From Heterocephalus glaber (lineage: Eukaryota; Chordata; Mammalia; Rodentia; Bathyergidae), in the NCBI RefSeq assembly GCF_000247695.1, contig NW_004624881.1, positions 2,106,083 through 2,170,082 on the forward strand: 64,000 bases of DNA, in the 5' to 3' direction. Position 1 is the first letter of the stretch. The number at the start of each line of letters is the position of its first letter. The notes below the pieces were generated by a model, which had not been told where the DNA came from, did no database searches, and saw only the letters and a list, made by a program, of their open reading frames with translations. Positions 24,531 to 36,722 of this stretch are shown one piece after another. Position numbers and translations under genes: made by a program.

Positions 24531-27500
24531 TTAATTGAAAAATATTAAAGTTATTCATATATTATTTGGGGTGGAAAGGAATATAATAACCACTATTGGT
24601 TGTATTGGTGGCTATGCATAATGGAAATTTTTCTGCCAGGAAATACCATGTGTGGGGTAACAGATGACTGTTGGAATAACCAAACTGGCTATAGTTCCTC
24701 CCACAGTCTCTCAAGTAGCGAGGAGGTGGAAGCTAAGCTCTGCCTGTATATGAGATGTCATTAGAGAAAAAGGTGGTTTTGGATCTCCCTATGTAACTAT
24801 ATCAAAGACAGGTGCGGTAAGAACAAGAGCCCAAAAAAAATCACACCACTTACATGAGGTATATATGTCAGCAAACTCAGAAATATAAGGGCTGTTTTTT
24901 ATCTTTGTAACTTTTTTGGACTTTGTAACTTTTATTTTTTGGACTTGTACGTGATTTTTGTGACCTTTTCAAGAAGCATATTTTTCGGAGTGAAGGAAAT
25001 TTTCATGCTTTGCAGTGTCAGCTCAGCTTCAGAGTTGAGTTGTTCTGCACTGCTGTGAAATCTTCTGAATCACAATTTTTAAAACTTGAAAATAAAAAAT
25101 GTTTTGTGATATTGTTCCTACAGTACAAGTCTTTCCACTATGTTCCACATTTTTATTTTAATAAATGCGTTTCAAGGAGCCCATTTTCTTCCGCTACAGT
25201 GGCTTGTCTCATGGCATTGTGAGCATACACTTGGATGCATGTAACATGCCAGAGTTGTAGGAATGTTCATAGGGAATTGGAAGTATAAGCAAGGACATAA
25301 TCTTTTTAATTTGTGAGGGTAATCCTATTGCAAAAAATATGAAAATAAAGATGTTTCACATATTTTATAACTTCACCATATTGTAAGGAGGCATATACTT
25401 TAACAGAGCAGCTGTCTATTGATATATGACTACATTTACATTTATCAGAAAGGTTATGATGAGTTATGTTTATTTGTTAAATTTTATTGTCTTTCAATCT
25501 GTGTTGCTTCCTGTTTGTGTAGTTGGGCTTTAGATCCTTGTTTTCTGAAAGAATCAATGAGAAACAAGAGCATCATCCAGAGCATTGCCTTCCAATAGAA
25601 GGTCAGGAAGGTCAGGGTGAGAGCATATATGTACAACATAAAAGAGTATAGTGTGTTGCTTCACAAGTTCTTGTAAATGTCTAAACATATGAAATAGGGT
25701 CTCTTCATTCCATTTTGCACTTGTAGATTCTCTACAACTTATGCTGAATCAGTGAAAATATTGAGGAGGTTAATTAGGGAACTGTTAATTTTTCACAATC
25801 ATGGCTGTCTAGAAGTTGCATTCCTACAGAATGCTAATAGATAAAAATTATAAACTTTTATAGAGAAAACTTGATATCAAGGGAAAGAAAAGATCAGAAT
25901 TATAATCTTGATGATATCATTACATTAAATTACATGAAGAAACTTTATCTAAATTTGTTATTTTTAATAAAGTACAATCTATGATGAACGTATCTGTCTA
26001 TAGACATTTTATGTGTAATTGTTTGAACTATGCAGTGTATGAGCATGTATGTAACATATGCAAGAAATACACATAAAAATCACATAAGCATAACCCTGAA
26101 AAAGTATTTGTATGTTTTGGCTGGCTTTCTCATATATCTTTGAAGACATGTGCATTTGTGGAACATAAATTTATTTAATATACTATGAGGTCAGAAATAA
26201 TGAGTGCCACAAGCCAGATCAGAATTTTCCAAGGAGGCAGTTTTACCCTGTTTCTTGTCATTGACCAGTCTAGGTGCCTCTGCTAGTCATGCAGAAAAGC
26301 TCATGTTTAGTATTAATGTCAGACATGAGAGTTATAGTATTTGTCTGAAAGCATCAGAAAAGGAAGGAAATGACTGATGAGAGTTACGGTTTTAGCTTCC
26401 TAATCATCTTTGAATAACAAGAAGCTTTTAGAAGAAACAGCGGGTTCAACAAACCAAGAAGAACAAAACCTCCAAATAACTAAGCAGATATATTCTTTCT
26501 ATAAATTGTATACTCTACAAAATTTTCTCCACATATTGAACCCTTTGTGTCTTGAAATTTATGTTCTTTTCCTGTAAGGAATAAAACTTTATCATATTAA
26601 ATCATGTCATATCAAAAATATCTCTATTTATAGCCCTCTCCACATTTTCTTCTCTATCCTATTTTCCATAATCTTTCCAAAACAAACCATGAAAAGGTCT
26701 TATGAATTTTAAAGTAATCTTATCTCCCCCCATTTTGGTTTCACATTGTTATAGTTTAAATTTGACTGACTTTGAAAAAATTTCCAAAATCCTGAATAAT
26801 ATTCTTATATTCATTAGAACAGCAAAAGTGTTCACTAACTATGTAATTGTGGTATAAGAATATACATGGCACAAAAAATGTTTTAAGCATATCAATTAAA
26901 CAAAAATGCCAATTCAAATTGGAATCCAAAAGTGAATTTATCAATTAGCTAATATTTGTAACAAAGGTCTCTAAAAATTTTGGAAATGTTATTTATATCC
27001 AGCAGACAATCTGGTCCAATATCACAGGAAGAATTATTTTCCCTACTATTGTTTCCCTAATTTTATATTTTATATTCAGTTGATTTCCACTCGAGTTTCT
27101 CTTAATCCCCTTTAACTTTGAACTGTTCCTCTGTATTTAATCTCCAAATAAGATGACCCAGTCACATATTTGTCTCCAAAAATGTTCAAACCTCCAAAAT
27201 GCAGTACTTATAGCTCAATATTCTACTTTGGCTCCTACATGACATTGTCTAGTCACTGCAGGTGTCTGTATTATCTCCCCATGCATCAGTTTCCTGGTCT
27301 TTACAAGAACACTGTTGGTTGCTCTACACTTTCTGAATCAATTCAGAATCTCTAATCAGAGTAGGCCACCCAAAAATGTGGAGAAAATAATAAGAAATCA
27401 ATTTCCCAGCTCCCAGTCTATGAGGCACAAAATTAGGAGAAATGAATTTACTTATAGAACTAAACTGGACTCCAGAGACAATAAAAGTGAGGCTTTAACT

Positions 27501-28880
27501 TATACTCTGACAAGAGTTATGCCTATAATTACCAAAGGGCATGAAAGAGTTGAGAATTTGTGTGTTGTTATTTTTAACTCTTAAGAGTCTTCTCCCTATT
27601 GTATAAATTTCGTTTTGCTTTCATGTTAATGTCTTGAATACCCAGGAGAAAACTTTTAAATTATTGCATACAGACAATAGGGATTGTATGTATAAAACCA
27701 ATGTTTATATTATTTTGATTGTTTAACTTGAGTTGAACCATGTCATTGACCTTAAAGATATTTTATGTTTATTAATTGATTCAAATTAGCCCATTGCTGA
27801 GCTATGTGAATCACAAACATTTGAGTAAGGTCTTGTCTGATAGCTTATTTAAACAGTTTCACACAGAAATCTCAAAGCAGTCAAGAAAAGAAAAATTGTT
27901 GAGCTTAAAGAAAGCAGCTTTAGGTGTTGAACCACTTATTAGCAGAAACTTAACAGATGGACAAAAATGCACAACATATAAACACACACAACACAATTGA
28001 GTTTAAATCAGTGTGCACTCTCAGACTGGCCATGGTGCCCTTCAGCCTGTGTAAAAATAATGATGAAGGTTCCTTCTCCATGATGAATTTATCCTACTTT
28101 AGTAAATTTACTAGCTTGACTTTTATTTATTATTAGATTTTATTAAGAAAAACAAGTCCAATTGATATATACTTAGAGAACCTCCCTTTGACTAACACTT
28201 TTAGTTCCCTAGGAGGTTGGAGGTAGAAGGTGGATTTCAGAGGTAGCTGAGGGAGGAAAATGTAGCTTTTCAAATGAAACTTTCTTTGTTTAGATATAGC
28301 AAATAGCAACCATGAAGAGGTGCCATGCAGTATATTGCACAACATTTACAGGAATTAAAGACTAGGATAATTTTTGATCCACATCTTTCCAGTCCTCCAC
28401 CTCTAGACTTCACTCCAAAGGAGACCAATGGCATTGATGATGGATAACAAGAATTCAAAAATTTGCATTTTGGAAACTTTATATTTAGATATTTTTCAGA
28501 GGCATTGTGTAAATCTTGTCAATGCTTTTTCCTTTTTAGATAAAGTTTGATCCATTTTATAGGGAAAGCAGAAGAAACAAAAGTAAAAGACCAAAAAAGA
28601 AAAAGAAACAAACTGCCCCCACTCACCAAGTAATTGGACAGTTAAAACAACTCTGTGTTGAAAACTTTCTCCTTAGACCTTACTGTAATCTCACCAGGCT
28701 ATTCCTAGTTCATCTATATCTGCTACCCAAGATTAAGATAAAGAGTTGATTGTCTTTGTTCCTTTTCAGGCTGCGAGACATCAGTCCTCTATGCTGATGT
28801 GCAGCAGAATATTTTCTTGCTATTTCATAGTCACGTTTTCTTCCTCAGTTTTTCCTTACATGAGGCACCACTTCTTTCAA
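24530..28880. other. AT-rich gene-free stretch
   Basis: About 4.3 kb without a recognisable gene. 24,530-24,900 may be more of the retroviral remnant. The remainder is AT-rich, with only short chance open frames and no repeat I can name. Confidence 0.4.
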
Positions 28881-28884
28881 TGAG

Positions 28885-29150
28885 TGACTGTGGTAGCATA
28901 GAGGATGAAAGATTACTCAGAGTTGAAGTTCAGTTTATACTCCAGGAGGCCCAGAGGTACTACTTCACTGAGATCATCAGTAGGTAAAAGTCTCAGGAAA
29001 ACAGTACCAAGCTGAGAAACTCATAGTCTTGTATTTTCAACTCAAGGATGTGAGAACAAAAATGTAGAAGAAAAACATTTACCTAGGAGTTTTGGTCAGG
29101 GGAAAAAGAAGGGTCAGGGTAGTTTCTAACATGAGGCATGTTGACTTAGT
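28885..29150 (-). mobile_element. Partial LTR related to the one at 23,256
   Basis: 'GCATAGAGGATGAAAGATTA' at about 28,896-28,915 is identical to the stretch at about 23,267-23,286. Similarity continues through 'CTCAAGGATGTGAGAACAAA' and 'AGAAGAAAAACA' to about 29,105. No internal retroviral sequence is seen next to it, so it is a solo or truncated LTR of the same family. Confidence 0.7.
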
Positions 29151-29194
29151 TTAATTAGGGAGAAAGGAGTAAATATTGCACAATTCCACTTATA

Positions 29195-29425
29195 TGAATA
29201 ATCTAGAACAGTCAAAGTGAAAGAGACAGAAAATTCTGTAGAGTGGTGGTTGATAGTAATTTAAGAAAGACAAGAAAGGAAAGTTGTTAATATAGAGAGA
29301 CTTTCAGTTTTGCAAGATGAAGAGAGTTCTGGAGAAAAGTTTTGAATGTGAATGTACATAGCATTTGTGAGCTGCACACTTAAACCTGATTAGCATGGCA
29401 GATTTTATTTCAGAGACATTTAACT
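29195..29425 (+). mobile_element. Old LINE-1 3' UTR fragment
   Basis: Motif order 'AGAGTGGTGGTTG', 'TTTCAGTTTTGCAAGATGA', 'GTTCTGGAGA' and 'CTGCACACTTAAACCTGATT' matches the 3' UTR of L1MA/L1MB-type elements. Confidence 0.65.
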
Positions 29426-29869
29426 TAAATTTTAAATATTATAAAAACTGAAAAAGCTGAAAACTCTATACAAATAATGAAAGAAAATATTGTCAAAATA
29501 CATGTTTTACAAGGAAGTGAAAATTGGAATATATAGAATATCTTATAATTAAATGATGAAAATCAAAGCATCTAATTAAAAGGAGATGAAGATCTAAGTA
29601 CATATTGTCCATGGAAGTTTTACAAATGTCTAAAAGTGCACAAAAAGATCCTTCACATGATTTCTCAAACAGAAAGTTCAAGTTAAAACAGAATGAAGTA
29701 ACACGTCACACACTGAGAAACACATAGATTCTATGGAGATAATAACACATGGTAGGAAAGAAAGACATGCAGCAATTGGAACATTCCTCACCTCCTCATT
29801 GTAAGAAAAATTTGCAGCAACTGAGAAAATTCAGAAGTTCATCACATGATTAATTATAGCATTAACTTG

Positions 29870-30065
29870 TGACCTAAAAATTCTATTCTAAATGAACAAT
29901 TCCACTCTCCAGAGAAATAGAAACACACATCCACACAAAAAGACTTGTAAAGTAGTGTTTATAGAAATTTTATTCATCATAGACAAAAGTTATTGAGGTA
30001 TAAAACATCCACTAATACATGATAAATGAGCAACTTATGTGAAATACAAGGTATGATGAAAACAT
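29870..30065 (+). mobile_element. Old LINE-1 ORF2 3'-end fragment
   Basis: Plus-strand motifs 'AATTCCACTCTCC', 'CATCCACACAAAAAGACTTG', 'TTTTATTCATCATAGACAAA' and 'AACATCCACTAATACATGAT' match the end of L1 ORF2. This fragment and 29,195-29,425 are out of normal order, so they are separate insertions or rearranged. Confidence 0.65.
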
Positions 30066-32100
30066 ACAAAGGGTGTTTAAAATTTTTAAGATTCACTGTA
30101 ATAAAAGACACATTGCCATTAATCACTCTCGGTATCCTCCTCCTCACTTCTAACAACCTAACATCATTATTCTGTCAATTTCTGAAGTAGTTCTGGAAAT
30201 CCACTTTCCAGAGTGTCTGTATCTGGTCTTACCAAAATATCATGACTGCTGTTGCCAAGTCTTATCTAGCAAAAATGCAAGCTTATAAGAACATGACAGT
30301 GTGCAGTATTCATGTTCTCTAATCTACTTCCTCATCACATCTTCATTCCCAGTGAATCCTCCTGAGCCGGTTCTCTACTGCCCACATTCTCACTAGCATT
30401 AAGCTCCTCTGAATTCTGACCAAAATGTCCATCAAGCTTTGCTCACAGAATTCTAGGCCTTTCCTAGCCTGAGTATTTAAATCTTTATAATCTCATCCAT
30501 CAATTCAATTCTAAACCTTATGATCAGGCATAGTCACAGGAAGGACTCAACTCACAGTCACTGCTTCCTGTAAGGTTCCATCTCTGGGACTAAATATATG
30601 ACACCCATGATTGAAAAGAATAGAGGTTTAATTTGGCTCTTGGTTTTAGAGGATTAATTCCTTGCTCAGCTGATTCCAGGAAGGAACACCATAACAAAAG
30701 ACTATGAAAATGTAGTAAAAATAGTAGGAAAATAGCATCAGAGTAGAAGGAAAAAGGGATCACATATGGACTGTAAGTGCACAGCTCCATAAACCAGCCA
30801 GATACACAGAAGTGAGATTAACTAATCCCACAGGTGGCACTCAACCAAATATAATTGAAAATTAAGCTTAATGAGAGCCATTTTCTTACTTTTGAAAGAT
30901 TGTCCAAATATTTGTTCATTGATGTCATTTTCTATCACCATTAAAATTACCTATTTGGTCCTAGTTTGGAATTTACAATTTGTGATATCAAATTAGTTGG
31001 ATGATTTTAATATTCTTATTTTCATCTTTATCATAAATGTGGTGATGTCAATTGACATGCAACGGATAGCTCTATATAAGCATGCAACACTCTGGGTGAC
31101 AGCACACAAATCAGAAAATTAGAATGTCTAGGGTGAAGGTAATAACTAAGCAACTGAGGCAACTCATCAAGAAAATTCATGAATCAATGAAGCAAACAGA
31201 AATACACCCTAAATGAGCCAGAAGAAGGACTCGTATTATTGATGAGTAGCTGAGATGTTGTTTTTTTGGCAGAGATTCTACCTCAATAGATGTATTTATC
31301 AAACTACAGCCAGAGGTATTCTCTGCCACCCCATTCTGTCCTGCTCATCCAACAGATAGTGGGAAAAATTCATGTTATCTAAAATAACTTTAGCAAGAGA
31401 ATTGGAATTTTCTGGCAACAATAGGCTGCAATAGAGCTGTAGTATTAAATGCATAAAATAGATTTCTCATTATAATTTTATGTACATTTGTACAAACCCA
31501 GTATAGGAGCATTTTGCAAACAGATGGGCTTATGTCTGAGGCCAAAGTCTTCTTCACACTGAAGTGCAATTTAAGAGTTAGAGACTAATTTTCTCTTCAA
31601 TTAGCTGTAGAGTAAAGATAATACTAATTGAATCTCTTTCAACTTCTTGCAATATGAACTTGCCCCCATGTATGGTGGATCATTTAATCCTTCATATTTC
31701 AAATCTATTCTGGAGACCCACAGTAGAGAGCTTCCTGTGTGATGCTTAGGGCATTTATTTCCACCAGTAGGGAAGCACTAGTTATATACATGTCTGAGGC
31801 TCACTTTTTAAGTGTAAGATAGACTTGATTGTTACTGAAGACCACAAGATCAGAATTATGAATTTGTGTAAATATTCCATTATTTTTCATTTTTTCTTAT
31901 TCAATTTCTGGCATATGTTAATTTTTAAATCTTCAATGAATGTTTTGTCTAGTGCTATGTTAAAACTAGCAATTTGATGGTATAAACAAAAATGTCTAAC
32001 CCTAAAGGATCAAATACTACATTGATACATCAATGAAATCTGTTAAAAGGTAAATTAGAGCACCATTAATATGAAAACATTTATGACTAATAAGATGCTG
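30065..32100. other. Gene-free stretch
   Basis: No gene seen. 30,590-30,800 has the texture of an antisense LTR-type repeat and 30,240-30,500 may be an old L2 or MER piece, but neither can be named with confidence. The rest is AT-rich. Confidence 0.35.
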
Positions 32101-32560
32101 TGCTTGAGAAGTTCACATCCTGGAGCCAGGTTCCCCAATGTAGGGGTTACAAGAGATGATAGAACCTTTAAGAAATGAAGCCTATGGAGAGGTAAGTGAA
32201 TTATGGAGTAAAATCCTCAGAAAAGATTAATATGGTTCTCACAGAAATGAATTGTTTAGTAAAAGAAGAGGTTCCTTCAAAAGACCAAGCTTCTGGTACC
32301 AGAACCCACTTCCCACACTCCCTACTCCACTCTCTTATCTTTAGTCATATTATATTCTCTGCCTGTTTCTCTCTCGCTCGCTCTTTCCCTCCCTCCCTCT
32401 CTATCTCTGTCTCTTTCTTTCCCTCTCCCTCTCCCTCTCCCTCTCCACGTGATACTTTTTTGCCACTGGTTTCTCACCAATGCCTGTACCATGCCTTTTA
32501 GTTTTCAAAACCGATTGCTACATAAATGTATTTTAAAAATAAAGTATACATTATATGCAG
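32100..32560 (+). mobile_element. Possible MaLR/MLT1-type LTR with CT-rich core
   Basis: The order GAACCTTTAAGAAATGAAGC, then TTCTGGTACCAGAACCCA and a long C/T tract (32,366-32,447, with CTCTCC repeats), followed by CACGTGATAC, fits the general plan of an MLT1-like LTR. The family call is tentative. Confidence 0.4.
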
Positions 32561-33199
32561 TGTTCACCTAAGCTTCCTGAAGATGCTCTTTATTAGAAAG
32601 TCCTAGGTATGCAGTGTCTTTCCATGTAAAAACATAAAAGCTACACTGAGGACAAGGAAGCTCTTTGACAATAGAGGAGAGGAGCCTCAGTCCATGAGCT
32701 TTGGAACACTGTGCAGGAGTCATCTGCTTCTGAGGGGAAATTTCCTGGTCAGGCAGTCAATGAGTTTGAATGAACAAGAAAAATACTTCTTTGCATTGAT
32801 ATAGGATTGGAAAGGGGAGGAGTTTCATCATACACTCATTTAATCCTGATATTCTTCATTTATTCCACCATGATGCAAAACAACTTATGATTTCTTAAGG
32901 AATAGTTGAACATAGGGAACTGAAACCCTATGAATGAATTTATCTCACACTGGGTTTAGCATTTCTAGCCCTTTGTATGTGTCATGCATAATTCTGTAAC
33001 ATCAAGTATTAGTTCTTTGTAAAACTTCAACCCACAGAGTGGCATCACTCTTCCAGTCACACTACACTGACTGCAAGTTCAACATTTCAGGGATTTACTA
33101 TAATGTAAGTAAGTAAATTTTATAATAATTTGTGAACTGGAAAATTCACTGAATATCCTGTAAAACACAAATCATATCTGAATGCTTCCTCTTTATTAA

Positions 33200-33550
33200 G
33201 GGACACACACATAAACTATTTCTTAAGGCTCTATTTGAAATTTAATTAGTCTCTATGGTGTGGTGAAGAATGCTCACCAATTAGAGGCTGGAGGACACAT
33301 GGGATCACCAGGTCCCCAGAGCTCACCAGAATTGTGACCCTAACAGGTCTTTGGTGAAGACTCAACAGGCTCAGGTATATTTCAGAAGCAGGGTTGCCTG
33401 CATGGTCCATACTGAGAGTATCACTGAGAAGTGAGTTTGCATTTACTCACTGAAGAAAGAAGCAGGAGCAAAGATCCCATTAAGTCTCTTAACACTGAAC
33501 ACAAGCAACATTCATGTTAGTGAGGTTACACTCATTACTCCACTGCTCAG
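33200..33550 (+). promoter_or_regulatory. Putative promoter and non-coding first exon of the intact OR
   Basis: Conserved with block A in inverted orientation. It contains a TAATTA homeodomain-type site at 33,243-33,248, a 'TCCCCAGAG' O/E-like half site at 33,313-33,321, and a conserved stretch ending CTCAG at 33,550 followed by GTAATT, a plausible but weak splice donor (block A has GTAAGT). The candidate acceptor sits 2.2 kb downstream at 35,767. The structure (non-coding exon, intron, single coding exon) is usual for OR genes. The transcription start cannot be placed from sequence alone. Confidence 0.5.
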
Positions 33551-35767
33551 GTAATTTTCTATATGTCACTATCTGTATTTCTGTTAACATTAGTAATGTA
33601 TAAGACACATACAAGCACCTATGAAATAGTTCAAAATCTTAAGCTAATGTTACTATTTCACCCATGTATGATGTATGTGTACTATAAAATAGATTGCTCC
33701 AGATTCTATACTTTATTTGGAAGAATTGGTTTTTCAAAAGGTCTCAGAGGAGCTGTGTTTCATTTAAGACTCAAGTCAAAAGATGGGCATTATAGTGACT
33801 GAAGCTTATCATGGAAGAGAGCACCAGTCCATGCTAACTTAATAATGACTTGAGGTGGGTTTAAAAGGGTAATGAACAAATGAACAAATCTATAAGCAAA
33901 TGAAATTTATGAGAGCATTTCGTGGAAATCAAACCATAGTGTTTAAATACAGTTTTAAATTAGCAAAAGAAAAAAGGTTGAGAGTTTTGTCAATATTATG
34001 CTCAATATGATGATATCTCAAATTTGTGCAGTACTAAAATGATAATGCTTATTCTTTAGATTAAATGTGACATTTCACCCCTTTAATAAATTATTGCAAA
34101 CCAATGGTCTCACCCACTGTCGTTCACATTTTAAAGCTGTGGCCAAATAATTCCTTCACATTGCTGAGAAAATAAAAACGGAGCAATCTGGATTTCCTCT
34201 TCTGCACAGGATCAGGATGCACTGTGCAGAATGGAAATGTAAGGTGAATTCAGCTCAGGGAAACTTGAGAATTTGCACATAAAGGAAGGACATGTAATAA
34301 GAAGATATGGAGAATGAGACCAAGAGTTTTGATAACCACTATCTGTCATTTTAACAAAAGAAATTAAATTGCCATAGTGTGATTTGCATCTGTGATTCAC
34401 ACCATGTCAGCAGAAGCAGCTTAATCAATTAAGTTAGTTTTAATAGTGACATTATGTGCCCCCAAATTTTTCTTTGTATAACAAATACACCTATGAGAAT
34501 AAACCACATGTAAGTCAAAACAATTGCAATAAAATATTTTTCTAAAATTCTCAAAAGCCATATCAATGTAGGACTGTAAGCAAATCATTACTATTATGCA
34601 CATAAAAGACTGGAACATAGCAAATGTTCTTATAATGGCAAAATAATTACCTACAAAGCATTACCAAAGTCAATGAAAATATATTAAATAATATAATATT
34701 TCAATTCTCTTTTTACCAATGAAAATAAAATAATATGAAGACTAGATCTCTAAGTATGATTAAGTTAAATACTGAAAAGAAAATTACTAAGCCGACTTTT
34801 TAAAATATTATAATGCTTCAAAACAAGCAGAGGTAAATGAATTAAGGTTAAATTAAATTTTGAATAGAGAGATTTTAGAAAGATCTGAAATCAAGCATAG
34901 TGGAGGTCTGGACAGAAAGTTTTCACCTCATTAAATATTCAAATCCATGTCTAGTAGAAGGTTGCATCTTGGAGGAGTTTTTCAAACAGGATTTTTTGAT
35001 AAAATAGGAAGACAAGGAGGTATCAGAATGAAATAGGAAATATATTTCCAATAGGAAAATAGAATTTTTACATCAAGAATGACATCACTCCTTGCATAGA
35101 TGATAGTGCAGAGAGAAAAATAAAGGGCTCAAAAATTGGTCTTGAATAGCATCTGAAGTGAGAGAAATGTGTGGTGTGACTGGCCCGGTGTTCTTTAGAT
35201 CAAAGTCATTGTCAAAGGAAGCTCAGGTCCATTCATTAGATCTGTCTAGGAAAATTGATGAAAGCATCAGCCACAGAAGGGCCACATCACAGTCATTTCC
35301 ACCCTAGGTCCTAGGGAATGAAAAGCAGATGAGAAATTTCCAAACCCAGAGCTGACAGAGAAGCTCTCATAGAGTAGATGTGGGATACATACACAAAACT
35401 GAAGCAAATGTGAAAAATATTAAGAGACCAGGTAAAATTTAAAAAGTCATTTTGAAAATACTGAAAAAATGAAAGATTGCTGGAAGTTGATTTTATTTTA
35501 AACCCTGTTTTGCTTAATTCTCTCATCATATGAGCTTAGAATCTAAAACAATGTCAGCAGTTTGGGGAAAGAAAATCAAAAAGGAAATATGTACATTCAC
35601 TACATTTCAAGTTAATCTATTTTATCTACATATTGTCTCTTTATTGTCTCCTTATGGCCTACTTGTTCTCTTCTGAGTTCCTGATTAGAAGCCACACTGT
35701 AGGTCTAATGGGGTTTCAGCATTCTGCTCATAGAATACTCTGCTCACTTTAACCTCTGACTCTGCAG

Positions 35768-36722
35768 AGACCACGGCAGGTAGGAAGATATGGACAACCT
35801 CACCATCTTCACAGAATTCTTCCTCATGGATGTCACAAGCTCCTGGGAGCTCCAGGTTCTGCAAGGTGTGCTGTTCTTAGTGATTTATCTGGGAGCACTA
35901 ACAGGGAATCTTGTGACTGTCACTGTCATCATGACAGACACACATCTGCACTCTCCCATGTACTTTTTTATAAGCAATGTGTCCCTTCTAGACTTCAGCA
36001 GCATCTCAGTTATCCTTCCCAAAGTCATAGATAAATCTATGACAGGCAGAAGGACCATATCCTTGAAAGAGTGTGCTGCACAGATTTTCCTCTATGTCTT
36101 TTTTACAGCTGTGGAATTTGCCTTCCTGGTGGTCATGTCCTATGACCGCTATGTGGCCATTTGCCACCCTCTGCATTATGGGATCATCATCACCCCAAGT
36201 CTGTGCTCCCAGTCTACAGCTCTCTCCTGGGGCTCTGGTCTGGTCTACTCTACTATCCACACAGGCTCTCTGTTCAGGCTTCCCTTCACAAAGACCAATG
36301 TGATACAGCAATATTTCTGTGATATTCCTCAAATTCTGATGATATCATCACCAGATGTCCAGTATTCTGAATTTTTATTGGTTGTTGTATGTACTTGTTT
36401 TGCCTTAGCATGTATAGCCTTTATATTTACATCATACATTAATATTTTTACCACTGTACTCAAGATGCATTCCCTGGAAGCCCGTAACAAAGCCATGTCC
36501 ACATGTACACCACAGTTATCCATTCTCTTTTTGTTTTTCATTGCTTGGTCAGTGGCAATCTTAGGTCCCATTGCAAAGAAACCATCCCTTAAAAATCTGC
36601 TGACTGCCATGTTCTACACCATGGTGCCCCCATTCGTGAACCCCATCATCTACTGTCTACGAAACAGTGAGATCAATGCTGCTCTGGGAAGAATGTTCAA
36701 CAGATTTTCTAGGTTTTCTTGA
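35768..36722 (+). other. Predicted coding exon of the OR (acceptor to stop)
   Basis: A pyrimidine-rich run ending CTCTGACTCTGCAG gives an AG acceptor at 35,766-35,767. Pseudogene B keeps an AG at this place (TTCTACAG). Pseudogene A has GCAT. An in-frame TAG at 35,781-35,783 shows that translation cannot start further upstream than the ATG at 35,790. No AATAAA lies near the stop. The first clear one is at 37,418-37,423, about 0.7 kb downstream. Confidence 0.55.
35790..36722 (+). CDS. Olfactory receptor, OR14 family-like, intact
   Basis: A complete 310-codon intronless reading frame for a class II odorant receptor, a seven-membrane GPCR expected in cilia of olfactory sensory neurons and coupled to G-olf. 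Visible hallmarks: N-glycosylation site NLT at residues 3-5; GN of TM1 at 39-40; LHSPMYFF at 53-60; Cys95, which pairs with Cys177 in the second extracellular loop (YFCDIP); MSYDRYVAICHPLHY at 116-130, with an intact DRY; SYINIF at 215-220; KAMSTCTPQL at 234-243 entering TM6; and PPFVNPIIYCLRN at 280-292 in TM7. Length is typical. The phrases HTGSLFRLPFTKTNVIQQYFC and AKKPSLKNLL point to the OR14 family. Departures from consensus are mild (CYS for SER in NPIIYCLRN, PQL for SHL). The start is fixed by an in-frame stop nine bases upstream. Two decayed paralogues (A, B) flank it in inverted orientation. Confidence 0.95.
   Translation: MDNLTIFTEFFLMDVTSSWELQVLQGVLFLVIYLGALTGNLVTVTVIMTDTHLHSPMYFFISNVSLLDFSSISVILPKVIDKSMTGRRTISLKECAAQIFLYVFFTAVEFAFLVVMSYDRYVAICHPLHYGIIITPSLCSQSTALSWGSGLVYSTIHTGSLFRLPFTKTNVIQQYFCDIPQILMISSPDVQYSEFLLVVVCTCFALACIAFIFTSYINIFTTVLKMHSLEARNKAMSTCTPQLSILFLFFIAWSVAILGPIAKKPSLKNLLTAMFYTMVPPFVNPIIYCLRNSEINAALGRMFNRFSRFS

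Noticed and set aside
36006..36610. Minus-strand frames of 93 and 108 codons opposite the intact OR
   Set aside because: Shadows of the receptor reading frame; the same antisense frames recur opposite pseudogenes A and B only because the sense strand is shared.
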